From Balneolaceae bacterium (GTDB taxonomy: Bacteria; Bacteroidota; Rhodothermia; Balneolales; Balneolaceae): a stretch of DNA of 64,000 nucleotides. The translations under genes and the position numbers were made by a program. Below the pieces are notes generated by a model. That model saw only the letters and a program-made list of their open reading frames with translations. It was not told the DNA's origin and searched no databases. Shown here one piece after another: positions 1 to 9,497 of the stretch; positions within the stretch are counted from its first letter, which is position 1; each line of letters starts with the position of its first letter. The stretch lies in assembly GCA_017795005.1 (NCBI GenBank), contig CP051242.1, positions 2,780,099 to 2,844,098 on the forward strand. The letters are read 5' to 3'.

Positions 1-751
1 CACCAACAGCTACATTTAGAATGATGTAAAAGGAATTATCATTAAAAACCCATTCATCACTACCAACATCTTCTGGTGTAATGGTATTATACAAGACGTC
101 ATCTACATAAAAATCTATAAAGTCCGGACCCCATTCTATTGCAAATACGTGGAATTCGGTATCAAATCTGCCGGAAGATAACACATATTTATCGGTGATT
201 GCCTCTCCGGCCGAGTAACCCGGACCATGAATGGTTCCATGCACTTCCGTAGGTTGTTGTCCCCTATACTCCATGATATCTATTTCACCAATCTGAGGCC
301 AGATTTCCATACCATCTGAATCATCCCCTAATAACCAGAATGCCGGCCAGATTCCTTGTCCAAATGGAAGTTGAATACTAGCTTCAAAACGGCCAAAAGT
401 CCATTCCTCTAATCCTCTGGTTAATATTTTGGCTGAAGTATAACCCGAATTTTGAAATGATTCTTCACGGGCTGTGATTTCCAGCATTCCGTTTCTTACT
501 CGGATATTCTCGCTTCTGTTGGTGTAATATTGAAGCTCATTATTTCCCCAACCGGGTTGACCGAAGATTTCCTCTCCGGTTCCAATATCAAAAATCCAGT
601 TTTCACTGCTTGGTGAGTCACCCGAATTAAATTCGTCTGACCACACCAAGGTTGTGAAACTGTTATCAGGCTCACTGTTATTATCAGTGCAAGTGGTAAT
701 ACATACTAATACTGTTACTAATAAGAATGAATGTAAAAATGTAGGATTCAT
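1..751 (-). CDS. GH16 beta-glucanase (laminarinase-like) lipoprotein, partial
   Basis: The frame opens at 751 on the minus strand and stays open to the window edge, so the C-terminus is missing (about 250 residues seen). Residues 1-21 are hydrophobic and end in ITTC, a plausible though non-ideal lipobox, which suggests an outer-membrane lipoprotein. The GH16 signature EIDIME is intact at residues 156-161, with E156 as likely nucleophile, D158 and E161 as acid/base. 'WSDEFN' near the mature N-terminus and 'PFGQGIWPAFWLLG' before the active site are also typical of bacterial endo-1,3(4)-beta-glucanases. It is the last visible gene of a three-gene operon, 23 bp after the carbohydrate-binding lipoprotein. 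Family and active site are clear; laminarin versus mixed-linkage glucan cannot be decided. Confidence 0.9.
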   Translation of the reverse strand, partial: MNPTFLHSFLLVTVLVCITTCTDNNSEPDNSFTTLVWSDEFNSGDSPSSENWIFDIGTGEEIFGQPGWGNNELQYYTNRSENIRVRNGMLEITAREESFQNSGYTSAKILTRGLEEWTFGRFEASIQLPFGQGIWPAFWLLGDDSDGMEIWPQIGEIDIMEYRGQQPTEVHGTIHGPGYSAGEAITDKYVLSSGRFDTEFHVFAIEWGPDFIDFYVDDVLYNTITPEDVGSDEWVFNDNSFYIILNVAVG

Positions 752-774
752 TTAACTGTGAGCGAATTTTTGAT

Positions 775-3276
775 TTACTGTTGTATGATATTATCGATAT
801 AGAATGTTCCTGAGGTAGTGCCCGGACCATCTATAAAGATCGTTACCCTTGGGAAAGCAGCACTGGAACTGAAATTGAATGTGAGTTCTTCCCATCCAGA
901 ACCCCCATGAGTCTGAGCAACTTCTACAAAATTACTACCTCCATCTTCAATTTTCAGTAGTACAGGAACAGAGGTTGTAGAGTATACATCCATGGTGATG
1001 GTAGTTCCGTCATTGAAGTCAAGATTGGATTCAAGATTGAAATAAATACCTTCAAACTGTGCCCCAATATTGGTAATTGAACCAACATTGGAAGCGGTGT
1101 TATTGGAACCTGAAACCTGAGGGTTCGCTATTACTTCATAGCTTGCGCCATTAAATGTAGTAGCTGCGTAACTCACCTCTGAGTCATCAAAAGTAATTGG
1201 CAATGTTGGAGCTGGCAGAGCTTCAATTACTTCGCCACTATCATAATAGTACACATTGTCAACATAGATATCTGAAATAGTTCCATCCGAAATGAAGAAT
1301 ATCAATCCTACTTCATCGTACGCGTCCAAACCAAAATTAACTAAAGGTATGTCTATACTGGTCCATTCACCTTGGGTTAAATCTGCAGTAGGTACTCGTA
1401 CTGTATTCCCATTGTTTTCATTTCCTTGCTCAACAGCATTTACTAATCGTAGATCTATATAATCTCCACCATCAAGGGCTTCATTTATATATATATCTGC
1501 ATGAATATGAGTCATGTTTGTTACATCAATTGGACTAACATCCTGGAAGGTTCCAATTCCAACAAAATTCAGTGAGGTATAATTAATAACACCATTACTA
1601 GTATCACTATCGATCTTGAAATCTGCCCCCGGAGGCCCTCCCGCGTAACCAGTTCCTCCTTGAGTAGTTGAAAATTCAAAGAACCCGTTGAAGTAATCAA
1701 CGTTCACATTAGTATATGTATCGCTGAATATAGAAATCACACTGTCAGAATCTGCAGTAGGAGTCGGAGCCGGATTGATATCTACGGTTGGAGGTCCGCT
1801 TACGATATCAGAACCATCTGTGTAATAATAGATATTATCTACATAAATATTGGAAACGGTCTCATCCGAAATAAAGAAGATTAACCCAAGTTGTGAGCGA
1901 TCTACTAAACCGAACTGAGACAGAGGAATATCAAGACTCACCCATTCATTCTCCATAAGGGTATTCGAATCTATTGTAACTACTCCAGACGTTTCATTTG
2001 AAGTTTGAACACCATTTAAGAGCTGGATTCTGATGAAATCACCGGCGTCTACCGCTTCCTGGACATTTATATCAACATGTAAATGAGTCATATCAGAAGC
2101 ATCAATTGGAGATACATCCAGAAATGTTCCGATACCAACAAAGTTTAGATTTGTATAATTGATAATACCATCACCATCAACTACGATATCGGCACCAGGA
2201 GGACCTCCATCAAAACCGGTTCCACCTTCTGTTGTCTGTCCATCCGGAATAAAGAATCCATTATAGTAATCCACCGGTACATTAGTATAAGCGTCCGAGA
2301 AGATTGAGATTACACTATCAGGATCAACGGTCGGTACGGGAGCAGTTTGGAAAGCAGCTCCTACGGTAACATCTAATGATCCTTCAGCTTGTACACCATC
2401 TACAGTTGCAGTAATAGTCGCCATTCCTTCTCCAACCATAGTTATAACACCAAACTGATTTACCGTAGCCACGCTTGAATTTGAAGAGACAAAGTCGAAA
2501 TAACTTGGAGCTAACTCGACCGTTACATCTCGGCTTGTTGTCGTACCGTCTGGTAATTCCACGATGGTATTAGAAGTGTATGAAAAACCAGTTATAGTTT
2601 CTGTAAGGTTCACAGAACTTACAATTTGTTGATCCACTCCCCCATTTATGACTGGTCTAGGCTGTGCAATATTTCCTAGTTTTTCAAATTTCAATTCATC
2701 AATCCAAAAGCTATATCCATCACCATCCTCAGGATTTTCTGCAAACCAGAATAATCCGCTTTCGGCAGTTAATTTAGATGGGTTGGGGATTGGTATTGTA
2801 ATCTTTTGCCAATAGGTTGCGATTCTTAAACTATCAACCTTTACCTGATAGTTTGAATTTTGGTCATTTTGGCCAAATCCAATCTGGTTAATTCGTGCAG
2901 CTTTTGATCCACGTGCATAAAAAGTTAAAGCATCATATCCACTAAGATCTCTTCCTCCATTTATGTCGCGAAAAAGAGCTCCAGCGTATACTCCGGTTGG
3001 ATCTTCCGGATTTGGCACATCGATTCTCATAGATGATCCGGCACCATCGAATGTGACATCAGAATCAACCTGAAAGGCATCTAATTTTGCAAATCCATCT
3101 GTATATGGAAAATATTCTAAACCAGCGCTGAATCCGTCCACAAAAACTTCTGGATTATTTGTTAACGTTGGCTCACTTAAGCCACTAACTGATCGTTCAC
3201 ATCCTGCAAAGATGATCAGGGATGCAAAAGCAGTAAAAACAATTCGGGTAGTATTTTTCATCATATTCATTTTCAT
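775..3276 (-). CDS. Multi-domain carbohydrate-binding surface lipoprotein
   Basis: No catalytic domain is recognisable; the layout suggests a glycan-binding surface protein serving the flanking glycosidases. A lipoprotein signal ends at C26 (LIIFAGC). Then come a CBM-like beta-sandwich (about 40-205), a bacterial Ig-like domain (about 220-305), two closely related tandem modules (about 317-489 and 507-680, both starting 'DSVISIFSD' and ending 'IYVDN-YYY') and a last CBM-like sandwich (about 695-833). I chose ATG 3276 because AGGGAG lies 8 nt upstream; the longer TTG-type start at 3306 would overlap the preceding gene. The gap to that gene is 13 bp, so translation is probably coupled. The exact ligand is unknown; proximity to GH16 suggests a beta-glucan. 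Confidence 0.8.
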   Translation of the reverse strand: MKMNMMKNTTRIVFTAFASLIIFAGCERSVSGLSEPTLTNNPEVFVDGFSAGLEYFPYTDGFAKLDAFQVDSDVTFDGAGSSMRIDVPNPEDPTGVYAGALFRDINGGRDLSGYDALTFYARGSKAARINQIGFGQNDQNSNYQVKVDSLRIATYWQKITIPIPNPSKLTAESGLFWFAENPEDGDGYSFWIDELKFEKLGNIAQPRPVINGGVDQQIVSSVNLTETITGFSYTSNTIVELPDGTTTSRDVTVELAPSYFDFVSSNSSVATVNQFGVITMVGEGMATITATVDGVQAEGSLDVTVGAAFQTAPVPTVDPDSVISIFSDAYTNVPVDYYNGFFIPDGQTTEGGTGFDGGPPGADIVVDGDGIINYTNLNFVGIGTFLDVSPIDASDMTHLHVDINVQEAVDAGDFIRIQLLNGVQTSNETSGVVTIDSNTLMENEWVSLDIPLSQFGLVDRSQLGLIFFISDETVSNIYVDNIYYYTDGSDIVSGPPTVDINPAPTPTADSDSVISIFSDTYTNVNVDYFNGFFEFSTTQGGTGYAGGPPGADFKIDSDTSNGVINYTSLNFVGIGTFQDVSPIDVTNMTHIHADIYINEALDGGDYIDLRLVNAVEQGNENNGNTVRVPTADLTQGEWTSIDIPLVNFGLDAYDEVGLIFFISDGTISDIYVDNVYYYDSGEVIEALPAPTLPITFDDSEVSYAATTFNGASYEVIANPQVSGSNNTASNVGSITNIGAQFEGIYFNLESNLDFNDGTTITMDVYSTTSVPVLLKIEDGGSNFVEVAQTHGGSGWEELTFNFSSSAAFPRVTIFIDGPGTTSGTFYIDNIIQQ

Positions 3277-3289
3277 GTTCTTATCTCCC

Positions 3290-6200
3290 TTAATTTCTAA
3301 TGTCAATTTGGATGTAGGTTCTTATCTCCCATTCTGAACCATTTTCCAGAGAAGTAACACCAGGTGCAGGAGTAATTGCTCCAGTACTTTCATCCACGGT
3401 AACCTGAGAATATCTTGGAGAATATTTATCCAATGTTCGGTACGTACCTCTTATTCCTAATCTGGTAGTAGGTAAATCGAACCAATCTGGTTTTCCAAGT
3501 GTAGTAGAAAAATCAGCCATTAATTGCATTGGATAGGTTTGGTTGAAATCACGATGATAATCAAATGGTCCCCAGTCGTTGATCCTCACAAATGAATTCA
3601 GTTTCATATTTTTGTAGATCATTCTTAGGTCTGTTCCGAATCTGGTAATTTTTCTTGGGTCACTTCCGCTTGCCTGTCCGTCACCACCATATATAAGTGC
3701 AACAAATCCTAAATCCCTACTGATTTTAGAAACAACACGGGCGTTGATTTCTAATAAATCTTCCGCGGGAGCTGACCCATTAAATGGAAATGTACTTCTA
3801 CCGTCAGGGAAGATACCTATCGCAGCATCCTGAACAGTTGGAAGATGTCGATAAACAACTCCTAAACTGATTGCTAATTCTGCATCTTCTGATCGGTCAC
3901 TATCCCAGTTATACATCCACGTTCCAGGGGTAGGATCCCATGTAAATACTACCTCTCCCGCTACCTGCTCTCTGTTTGATCGAACAGCAAAAGGATCATC
4001 GATAATATTTCTGGGACGAGCCGGAGCATCTAAACCTGCAGGTATCGGTCCTTCAATTGGTTTCTGCCATAAAAAGTTTGGCGCTACCTGGAGATTTCCA
4101 ATAGTATAAGTAAGACCCGAAAGCACATTGTATTGGTTTCCACTTCCTGTGTCTTTTAATCTCCAACCTGTATATGTAATCGTCTGATCAAATCCACCGT
4201 TGGCTACGAGTCCCATGACAGCACCCTGCCCATACCAGTTAAATTTACCGCCCGTATAAGTCAGTTTTAATTTACCACCCCAGTTATCAATCGGTTTGAT
4301 TTCATCTACATATACATCATATGATTCATCCGATTGTTCTCTCACTAACTGGAATTCTCTTCCATTTAACGGTTGACCCGCCCAGATACCGCCAGCTTCA
4401 ACAGCAAACTTTCCGAATTCTCTGTGACCGTACAGTGTAAATCTACGCGTTTTAGGTTGAGGAATTGCAAAAGAGCTCTCTATAGATCCCTGACGTTCAA
4501 GATCCTCATGATAAATTCCCGTGAAGTCGATCTTTCCAATTCTTCGATCATACTTTAACAGAATAGCAGGGTTTGCTCCCCACCATAATTCCGGACCAAA
4601 TGCTGCTTTAAACCCATCAAATTGCTTTCGGCCTTCCACTTCAAAACCGAAAGGAGCTGTCCCATTATAGATATCGATATTTGGGCCATAGTTAGCTTCA
4701 GGATATAGACCAAAGAAATCTCCTTCGTATCCCCAGTGATAATGACCCGTTCTGTAAAAACCTTCTAACTGAAAGTATGGGTTTGTCCAGGTATAGCTTG
4801 CGCTGTAAACCGCCAACCTGTTTACATCATTTAGAGTAACATCTTCATATTGCCCTTCCAAATCGACTGGTCTGCCCCGGTTTTCATAAAATATTTCGTC
4901 TATAGGATTTCCGGGAACATTCCCTAAAACACTAAATTCAATATTTCCACGGATAGTTGGTGCCGGATTTGCTTCGATTCCAATAAAAAAGGATTCCATA
5001 TGGTCAAATCCAAGTTGACTCGGATAATCTCTTGGACCCTCAGCCGGTTCATCAGGAGTCGTTATTAAATCACCACCTGTACTGTAGGTTCTGAAATCTG
5101 CGGTAAATCTGCTTAATTTTATGATATCAGCAGAGGCACCTTGCAGAGCCGCTTTATCTCCCCTTGCTCTTAATACCGCCCCTTCAATATTAATATTATT
5201 GAAGTACGCTTCTAATTCTGATAACGAAGCGCTATTAGAATATACATCGTACCGATGTGCTTCCTGAATCACATAATATGCTGCCCGTGGAAACAATTCA
5301 TAAAACCCTAATGGATCTGTTGGTCCTTTTGCAGTGATTCCGAACCACTCCTCATTCATGTTATTTTCACCCTCTTCGAAATCGTACTGATAACCACCAT
5401 TCGCCCATGATGCATTAATATCATGAACATCTAAATTTTCGGTCTGACCATACTTCCACCATCCATCACTGAACTGGAAAGTAAACCCTCCAATTGAGTT
5501 ATCAGCTTTACCTAAACCTGCTGCATTTGCATAGATATCTTTCCAGTTTTCCTTTTGAATATATGCCTGATCAGCCTGTGCTTCAGTTAATGTTCTCGCA
5601 TTAAATGCATCTACTCCAAATTCAGTTAACAATACCGGCTTATCATATTCGGCAGCTGCAACATCAAATAAATCAGTGAATGTAGCTCCACGGTAAGTGT
5701 TTACTCCTAAGATATCCACATCCGGAGCCAGGTCAACAATGTGTTCCAGAAACAGTACATCTCCATTACAAATAGCTACAGGACGGGATGAGTCAATGGT
5801 CTTCATAGCAACTGCGGCATCATTCATAAGTTTATACATAGGTCTTCCACGCTCTTGCCCTACAAACGCACGCTCTGAATCGTCATCGGGAAAATCTTCT
5901 GTTTCGGCGCCAGCCCAGAAAAGACCATAATTATTTTCATTCCCTAATAAGTAAAGTAACAGTCCCGGAGTGCCTTCATATTCATCTACCATGGTAGTCA
6001 CTTCATCAAGAAGTAGTTCCATAGTTGCGGGATCATCATACTCTGTGACAGGCGTCCAAACTCCATTAATTGTTAATCCATATCTACCGAATGAATGATT
6101 AAGCATCGTGTAAATGCCATAATTTTCATAAATGTATTCAATCCATTCTGGCTGTATTCCGGTATACACTCGAATTACATTTACTCCCATATTTTTGAGT

Positions 6201-6439
6201 AATCCCATTTCGTAATCCAATGCACGTTTAATGAAATCAGGAGATTGGTTCCATAAACTATAGGAATAGTTAGTTCCTATTGGGAAATAATCCCAGTTCA
6301 TACCGTTAACCATAAAGGGTTCGCCATCGACCATTAGCTTCCATCCTTCTGCAGATTTTTCGACAGAAACGTCATTTTGTCCAAAAGCTGATACTGAGAG
6401 GAAAGCGAGAATGATCAGAGATAAGAAAAAATTCTTCAT
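3290..6439 (-). CDS. TIM-barrel glycosidase fused to a beta-barrel-like C-terminal half
   Basis: 1049 residues. A signal peptide (1-20, 'SAFGQ' cleavage) is followed by a clan GH-A type (beta/alpha)8 glycosidase like the catalytic part of GH2: 'LLGNENNYG' gives acid/base E168 and 'LLTEFG' gives nucleophile E273. The catalytic part ends near 390. From about 455 to the end the protein changes character: many 10-12 residue stretches with alternating aromatic and polar residues ('YFQLEGFYRTGHY', 'KLTYTGGKFNWYGQGA') separated by polar loops, as in outer-membrane beta-barrels. I infer a barrel or large beta-rich domain that would tether the enzyme to the outer membrane. First gene of the operon with the binding lipoprotein and GH16. 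Substrate not known. Confidence 0.8.
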   Translation of the reverse strand: MKNFFLSLIILAFLSVSAFGQNDVSVEKSAEGWKLMVDGEPFMVNGMNWDYFPIGTNYSYSLWNQSPDFIKRALDYEMGLLKNMGVNVIRVYTGIQPEWIEYIYENYGIYTMLNHSFGRYGLTINGVWTPVTEYDDPATMELLLDEVTTMVDEYEGTPGLLLYLLGNENNYGLFWAGAETEDFPDDDSERAFVGQERGRPMYKLMNDAAVAMKTIDSSRPVAICNGDVLFLEHIVDLAPDVDILGVNTYRGATFTDLFDVAAAEYDKPVLLTEFGVDAFNARTLTEAQADQAYIQKENWKDIYANAAGLGKADNSIGGFTFQFSDGWWKYGQTENLDVHDINASWANGGYQYDFEEGENNMNEEWFGITAKGPTDPLGFYELFPRAAYYVIQEAHRYDVYSNSASLSELEAYFNNINIEGAVLRARGDKAALQGASADIIKLSRFTADFRTYSTGGDLITTPDEPAEGPRDYPSQLGFDHMESFFIGIEANPAPTIRGNIEFSVLGNVPGNPIDEIFYENRGRPVDLEGQYEDVTLNDVNRLAVYSASYTWTNPYFQLEGFYRTGHYHWGYEGDFFGLYPEANYGPNIDIYNGTAPFGFEVEGRKQFDGFKAAFGPELWWGANPAILLKYDRRIGKIDFTGIYHEDLERQGSIESSFAIPQPKTRRFTLYGHREFGKFAVEAGGIWAGQPLNGREFQLVREQSDESYDVYVDEIKPIDNWGGKLKLTYTGGKFNWYGQGAVMGLVANGGFDQTITYTGWRLKDTGSGNQYNVLSGLTYTIGNLQVAPNFLWQKPIEGPIPAGLDAPARPRNIIDDPFAVRSNREQVAGEVVFTWDPTPGTWMYNWDSDRSEDAELAISLGVVYRHLPTVQDAAIGIFPDGRSTFPFNGSAPAEDLLEINARVVSKISRDLGFVALIYGGDGQASGSDPRKITRFGTDLRMIYKNMKLNSFVRINDWGPFDYHRDFNQTYPMQLMADFSTTLGKPDWFDLPTTRLGIRGTYRTLDKYSPRYSQVTVDESTGAITPAPGVTSLENGSEWEIRTYIQIDIRN

Positions 6440-6821
6440 ATTCAGTAGTTAGGTTAGTAATTATTTACCGAGGAGCAACGACTCTTTTACTCAACATTTA
6501 ATATGAGAGAATAATTTTGAATAGGGAGAAATTCAATATAAACATCATATATACAATGCACAGAAAACCGCTTTTTTGATCATAAAAAGCTGCTCCCCAA
6601 TTAATTAACTGAGATAAAAGCCGGATAAAATTTTTTCTTTTTTTACAAGATATTTTGGCTTGTATATACTTTTTAAAGATAAATCAGAGCAAGCCTGAAT
6701 AATTCTAAAGAATTTATGAGACCTTTTGAGCTGGGATTTTTAATCCCAACTTTACTCAGGATTGCACATTTTCGTTAAACTCAAGTCAGACACCTAACTT
6801 AAAACCTTTATTTCATCTAAC
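6440..6821. other. Intergenic region upstream of the glycosidase-barrel operon
   Basis: About 380 bp without a convincing gene. It should hold the promoter for the minus-strand operon starting at 6439. Two small inverted repeats are visible: AATTCT-AA-AGAATT at 6701-6714 and TGGGATT-N3-AATCCCA at 6732-6748. I did not find the TTAATCAA-N5-TTGATTAA operator seen elsewhere in the window, so this operon may be under different control. Confidence 0.5.
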
Positions 6822-7319
6822 ATGAGCCCAATGAAAAGAATACCTCATCTAATATTCACCTCAGTCTTTTAATTGGCTTGACCCGATTTTCTTATTCACA
6901 ACAATCCGGGAATCTCTACCATAAGATTGCCGAAATAGACAGTTTGTATTTCTCTGCTCAGAATGAATGTGATCTTGAAATATATGAATACTATCTGTCA
7001 GAAGATTTTGAGTTTTATCATGATAAAAGTGGATACATAGCCTCTAAAGATGGTGAGATGAAAGGCATGTCTATTTTTTTGTGGGTAAAAACAACGTTCG
7101 AGAGAACCATAAGGAAGAGAAGGTAAACTGCTAAGAGTTTCTGATATCATTGATGGGAACGTCGTGTGGTCTAAAGAACTATTGCCAGAAGCGGAGAATA
7201 CATTTTATCCGAATTATGAAAATGTGGTGTATGAATTTCTGAAAGATGGCTCCAAAGTTACCAGTGTCAACATTTATGAAAGTGGAAATCTCATGGGAAC
7301 AGGGAAAAGAATGAAATAG
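6822..7319 (+). pseudogene. Broken DUF4440-like secreted protein
   Basis: Three frame fragments join into one plausible protein. ATG 6822 or 6831 begins a leader (MKRIPHLIFTS) that stops at 6870-6872. One base lost between 6863 and 6870 would join it to 'LLIGLTRFSYSQQ', completing a signal peptide. The next fragment, to 7126, carries 'YYLSEDFEFYHDKSGYIASKDGEM', typical of the first half of DUF4440 (NTF2-like) proteins. A second shift near 7080-7115 leads to an open tail ending in TAG at 7317-7319. The tail does not obviously match DUF4440, so internal deletion or fusion is possible. It is convergent with the mannan operon and has no apparent role in it. Confidence 0.6.
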
Positions 7320-7332
7320 ATTGAAAAGATAA

Positions 7333-8316
7333 TTATTCAGGATATGTCTTCTCAACCAACTTTTTTGTCGCAATAATCCCCTCTTCCTCCGTCATCCCAT
7401 TTCCTTCATATTCTATACAGATGTATTTTTCAAAACCTGAGTCTTTGACAATTTTCATCATTCTGGTATAATCAATAGTGGTTTCAAATCCCTGAATATC
7501 AAACGCATGAGTTTTTGCACTTACTGATTTAGCATAGGGCATCAGTTTTTCCACACCTATATATCGGTTATAAATATCACCATCCCCCCAAATAAAGTCC
7601 TCTGAAAAAGTAAAGTTATCGAAGTCTACCACGGTGCCTAATAAGTTATGATCTGCAAGTTCCAGAGTTTCAACCAACCAATCTGCGTTACTGGACATCC
7701 CACCATGATTTTCAACTAACACATATAGGTTAAACTCTTTTGCTTTTTCAGCAAGTCGGATTAATCCTTCGGCTGCGAGTTTCTTTTGCTCATCTGCCGG
7801 TCCCATACTAAATGCATTTACCCGAATAAATGGACAATCAAGAAAGGCGCACGCCTCCATCCATTTAAAATGATTTTCTATGGCTTTGGTTCTTTCAGAT
7901 GAATCCGGGTGACCTATATACCCTTCCTCATCCACCATAATGAGAATGTTTTTAATTCCTTCTGAATCCGTTCTTTTTTTTAACTCACCAAGAAATATGT
8001 TGTCCGTTGCATGACCAAAAATCAAAGAATTCACATATTCAACTGCATTAAAGCCCAATTCTTTGGCTCTTTTTGGGAAATCTAATGGATGTAATTCTCC
8101 CTGCCAGAGTTTATCCGGATCGGAATGTAATAATCGTATCCACTCCTGATAGTTATCTCTGGAAGCACCAAAAATAGCCCGATGTAAAGCCCATTGAGAA
8201 AGTGATAGTTTGAGGTTCTGACTTTTCCTTGAATCTACAGAACCCCAGTCATTTGAGACCACAACCGATGAAGCTAAGGCCAACGATGAATTCTTAAGAA
8301 ATTCTTTTCTATCCAT
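7333..8316 (-). CDS. Secreted sugar isomerase/epimerase-like TIM-barrel protein
   Basis: 327 residues with a Tat-like leader (DRKEFLK, then a short hydrophobic stretch), pointing to export. The body is a xylose isomerase-like TIM barrel. Likely metal ligands are in 'VENHGG', 'VVDFDN', 'KTHAFD' and 'CIEYEG', the E-D-H-E pattern of sugar phosphate isomerase/epimerase family members. Last gene of the mannan operon, starting 2 bp after the GH26 stop, so it is surely co-expressed. Its reaction is unknown: the family includes epimerases, isomerases, dehydratases and endonuclease IV relatives. A role on a mannan-derived or side-chain sugar in the periplasm is inferred only from position. Confidence 0.75.
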   Translation of the reverse strand: MDRKEFLKNSSLALASSVVVSNDWGSVDSRKSQNLKLSLSQWALHRAIFGASRDNYQEWIRLLHSDPDKLWQGELHPLDFPKRAKELGFNAVEYVNSLIFGHATDNIFLGELKKRTDSEGIKNILIMVDEEGYIGHPDSSERTKAIENHFKWMEACAFLDCPFIRVNAFSMGPADEQKKLAAEGLIRLAEKAKEFNLYVLVENHGGMSSNADWLVETLELADHNLLGTVVDFDNFTFSEDFIWGDGDIYNRYIGVEKLMPYAKSVSAKTHAFDIQGFETTIDYTRMMKIVKDSGFEKYICIEYEGNGMTEEEGIIATKKLVEKTYPE

Positions 8317-8318
8317 TA

Positions 8319-9476
8319 TCAGTTCGAATTCTTAATGGTGTATAAATCCGGTAGTTCATCTTCGAACATGATCAAATCAGTATCCCTGAATTCTTTCATA
8401 TTTGGAGCACTGGCATGATCAGGATGTGAGGCATAGAAATGATCTCTGTTTTCACGCTCCTTGTTGGCGTTTCTCCAGGTAAGAATATAAGCCACCCCTT
8501 TTGCCTTAGGGTTACTTTCAAAAGCAGGGAGTACCTGACCAGTCCACCAGCTTGGGTTTGGAATACTCTCCACTCCTGTCTCTGAAAGAGCGGCTATTTT
8601 GCCTCTTTTGTTTGCTTCTTCAACTAACCATGCGAGTTCATCGCTAAACTCGGCAGGATCACGTTGATCCATGCTTCCGTAATCGTCCATCCCCAGAATA
8701 TCCACATACTCATCTCCGGGATATTTTTTCATATAGTTTTCAAATTCTCTTCCAGCCTGATTATCAGGGGAATATGCCCATAGTAAATTATGAACCCCTT
8801 TTTCATCACGAAGATATTCTACTGTGAACCTCCAAAGAATGATGTATTCTTCCACACTCGTCTGCTCCTCGCCCCACCAAAACCAGGAGCCAGTATGCTC
8901 ATGATAAGGACGAAAAATGACTGGGATTAATTCACCTTCTTCTCCTATTAAATCCTGAGTAAAGTCGGCAAACGTATCTAACCAGGTTTTAAACTTCTCA
9001 TGCTGCTCTCCTCCGGGAATAATAGCAGCAACAGCCGGAGTACGATCCCAGGTATTTCCGTCTGTTACCGGGTGATTCATGTGCCAGCTAATGGTTATAA
9101 TTCCTCCTCGTGAATACCCCTCTTTAATCCAACCCTTCATATTTTCCCATTCAATATTATCGAGATTGGTGGTTTTATCTTCCTGTCGGATATCACCTAA
9201 ATCCCAACCATATACCGCAGGGTATGAACCTGTAGTTTCTTTAACATCTGATCTTCCCGGTTCTGCCCACCAGGAATACCCATAGGCTAAATCGTCCTGA
9301 TGACCATAAAGTACATTCGTCTTTGCCAGCTCTTTAAGATTATGAAACAGCGCTTTGGTTTCTTCTGTGGCATTTTTGTCAATTGGTAAGCTTACTTCTT
9401 TTAAACCAGATTCTTCTGATCGGTCACATGCTGCTAAAAAGAAAATACAGAGAAATAATAGGGAAGTTTTTTTCAT
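8319..9476 (-). CDS. GH26 endo-beta-1,4-mannanase lipoprotein
   Basis: Cleaves internal beta-1,4-mannosidic bonds. A clean lipoprotein signal (MKKTSLLFLCIFFLAAC) fixes the preferred start at ATG 9476; ATG 9488 and TTG 9491 are in frame just upstream and none has a strong ribosome site. GH26 hallmarks: 'FRPYHEHTGSWFWWG' with acid/base E193, 'ALSETG' with nucleophile E299 (numbered from 9476), 'GHQDDLAYG' near the N-terminus and 'SWHMNHP'. At 385 residues it is a single-domain enzyme without a CBM. It lies between the GH5 gene (21 bp) and the isomerase-like gene (2 bp) in the operon. As a probable outer-membrane lipoprotein it could make the first cuts in mannan or trim imported oligomers. Confidence 0.93.
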   Translation of the reverse strand: MKKTSLLFLCIFFLAACDRSEESGLKEVSLPIDKNATEETKALFHNLKELAKTNVLYGHQDDLAYGYSWWAEPGRSDVKETTGSYPAVYGWDLGDIRQEDKTTNLDNIEWENMKGWIKEGYSRGGIITISWHMNHPVTDGNTWDRTPAVAAIIPGGEQHEKFKTWLDTFADFTQDLIGEEGELIPVIFRPYHEHTGSWFWWGEEQTSVEEYIILWRFTVEYLRDEKGVHNLLWAYSPDNQAGREFENYMKKYPGDEYVDILGMDDYGSMDQRDPAEFSDELAWLVEEANKRGKIAALSETGVESIPNPSWWTGQVLPAFESNPKAKGVAYILTWRNANKERENRDHFYASHPDHASAPNMKEFRDTDLIMFEDELPDLYTIKNSN

Positions 9477-9497
9477 AATTAGTACCATCAAAATGGT

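Noticed and set aside
3277..3306. N-terminal 10-residue extension of the binding lipoprotein
   Set aside because: It would overlap the previous gene and lacks a ribosome site, whereas ATG 3276 has AGGGAG at good spacing and gives a clean lipoprotein signal.
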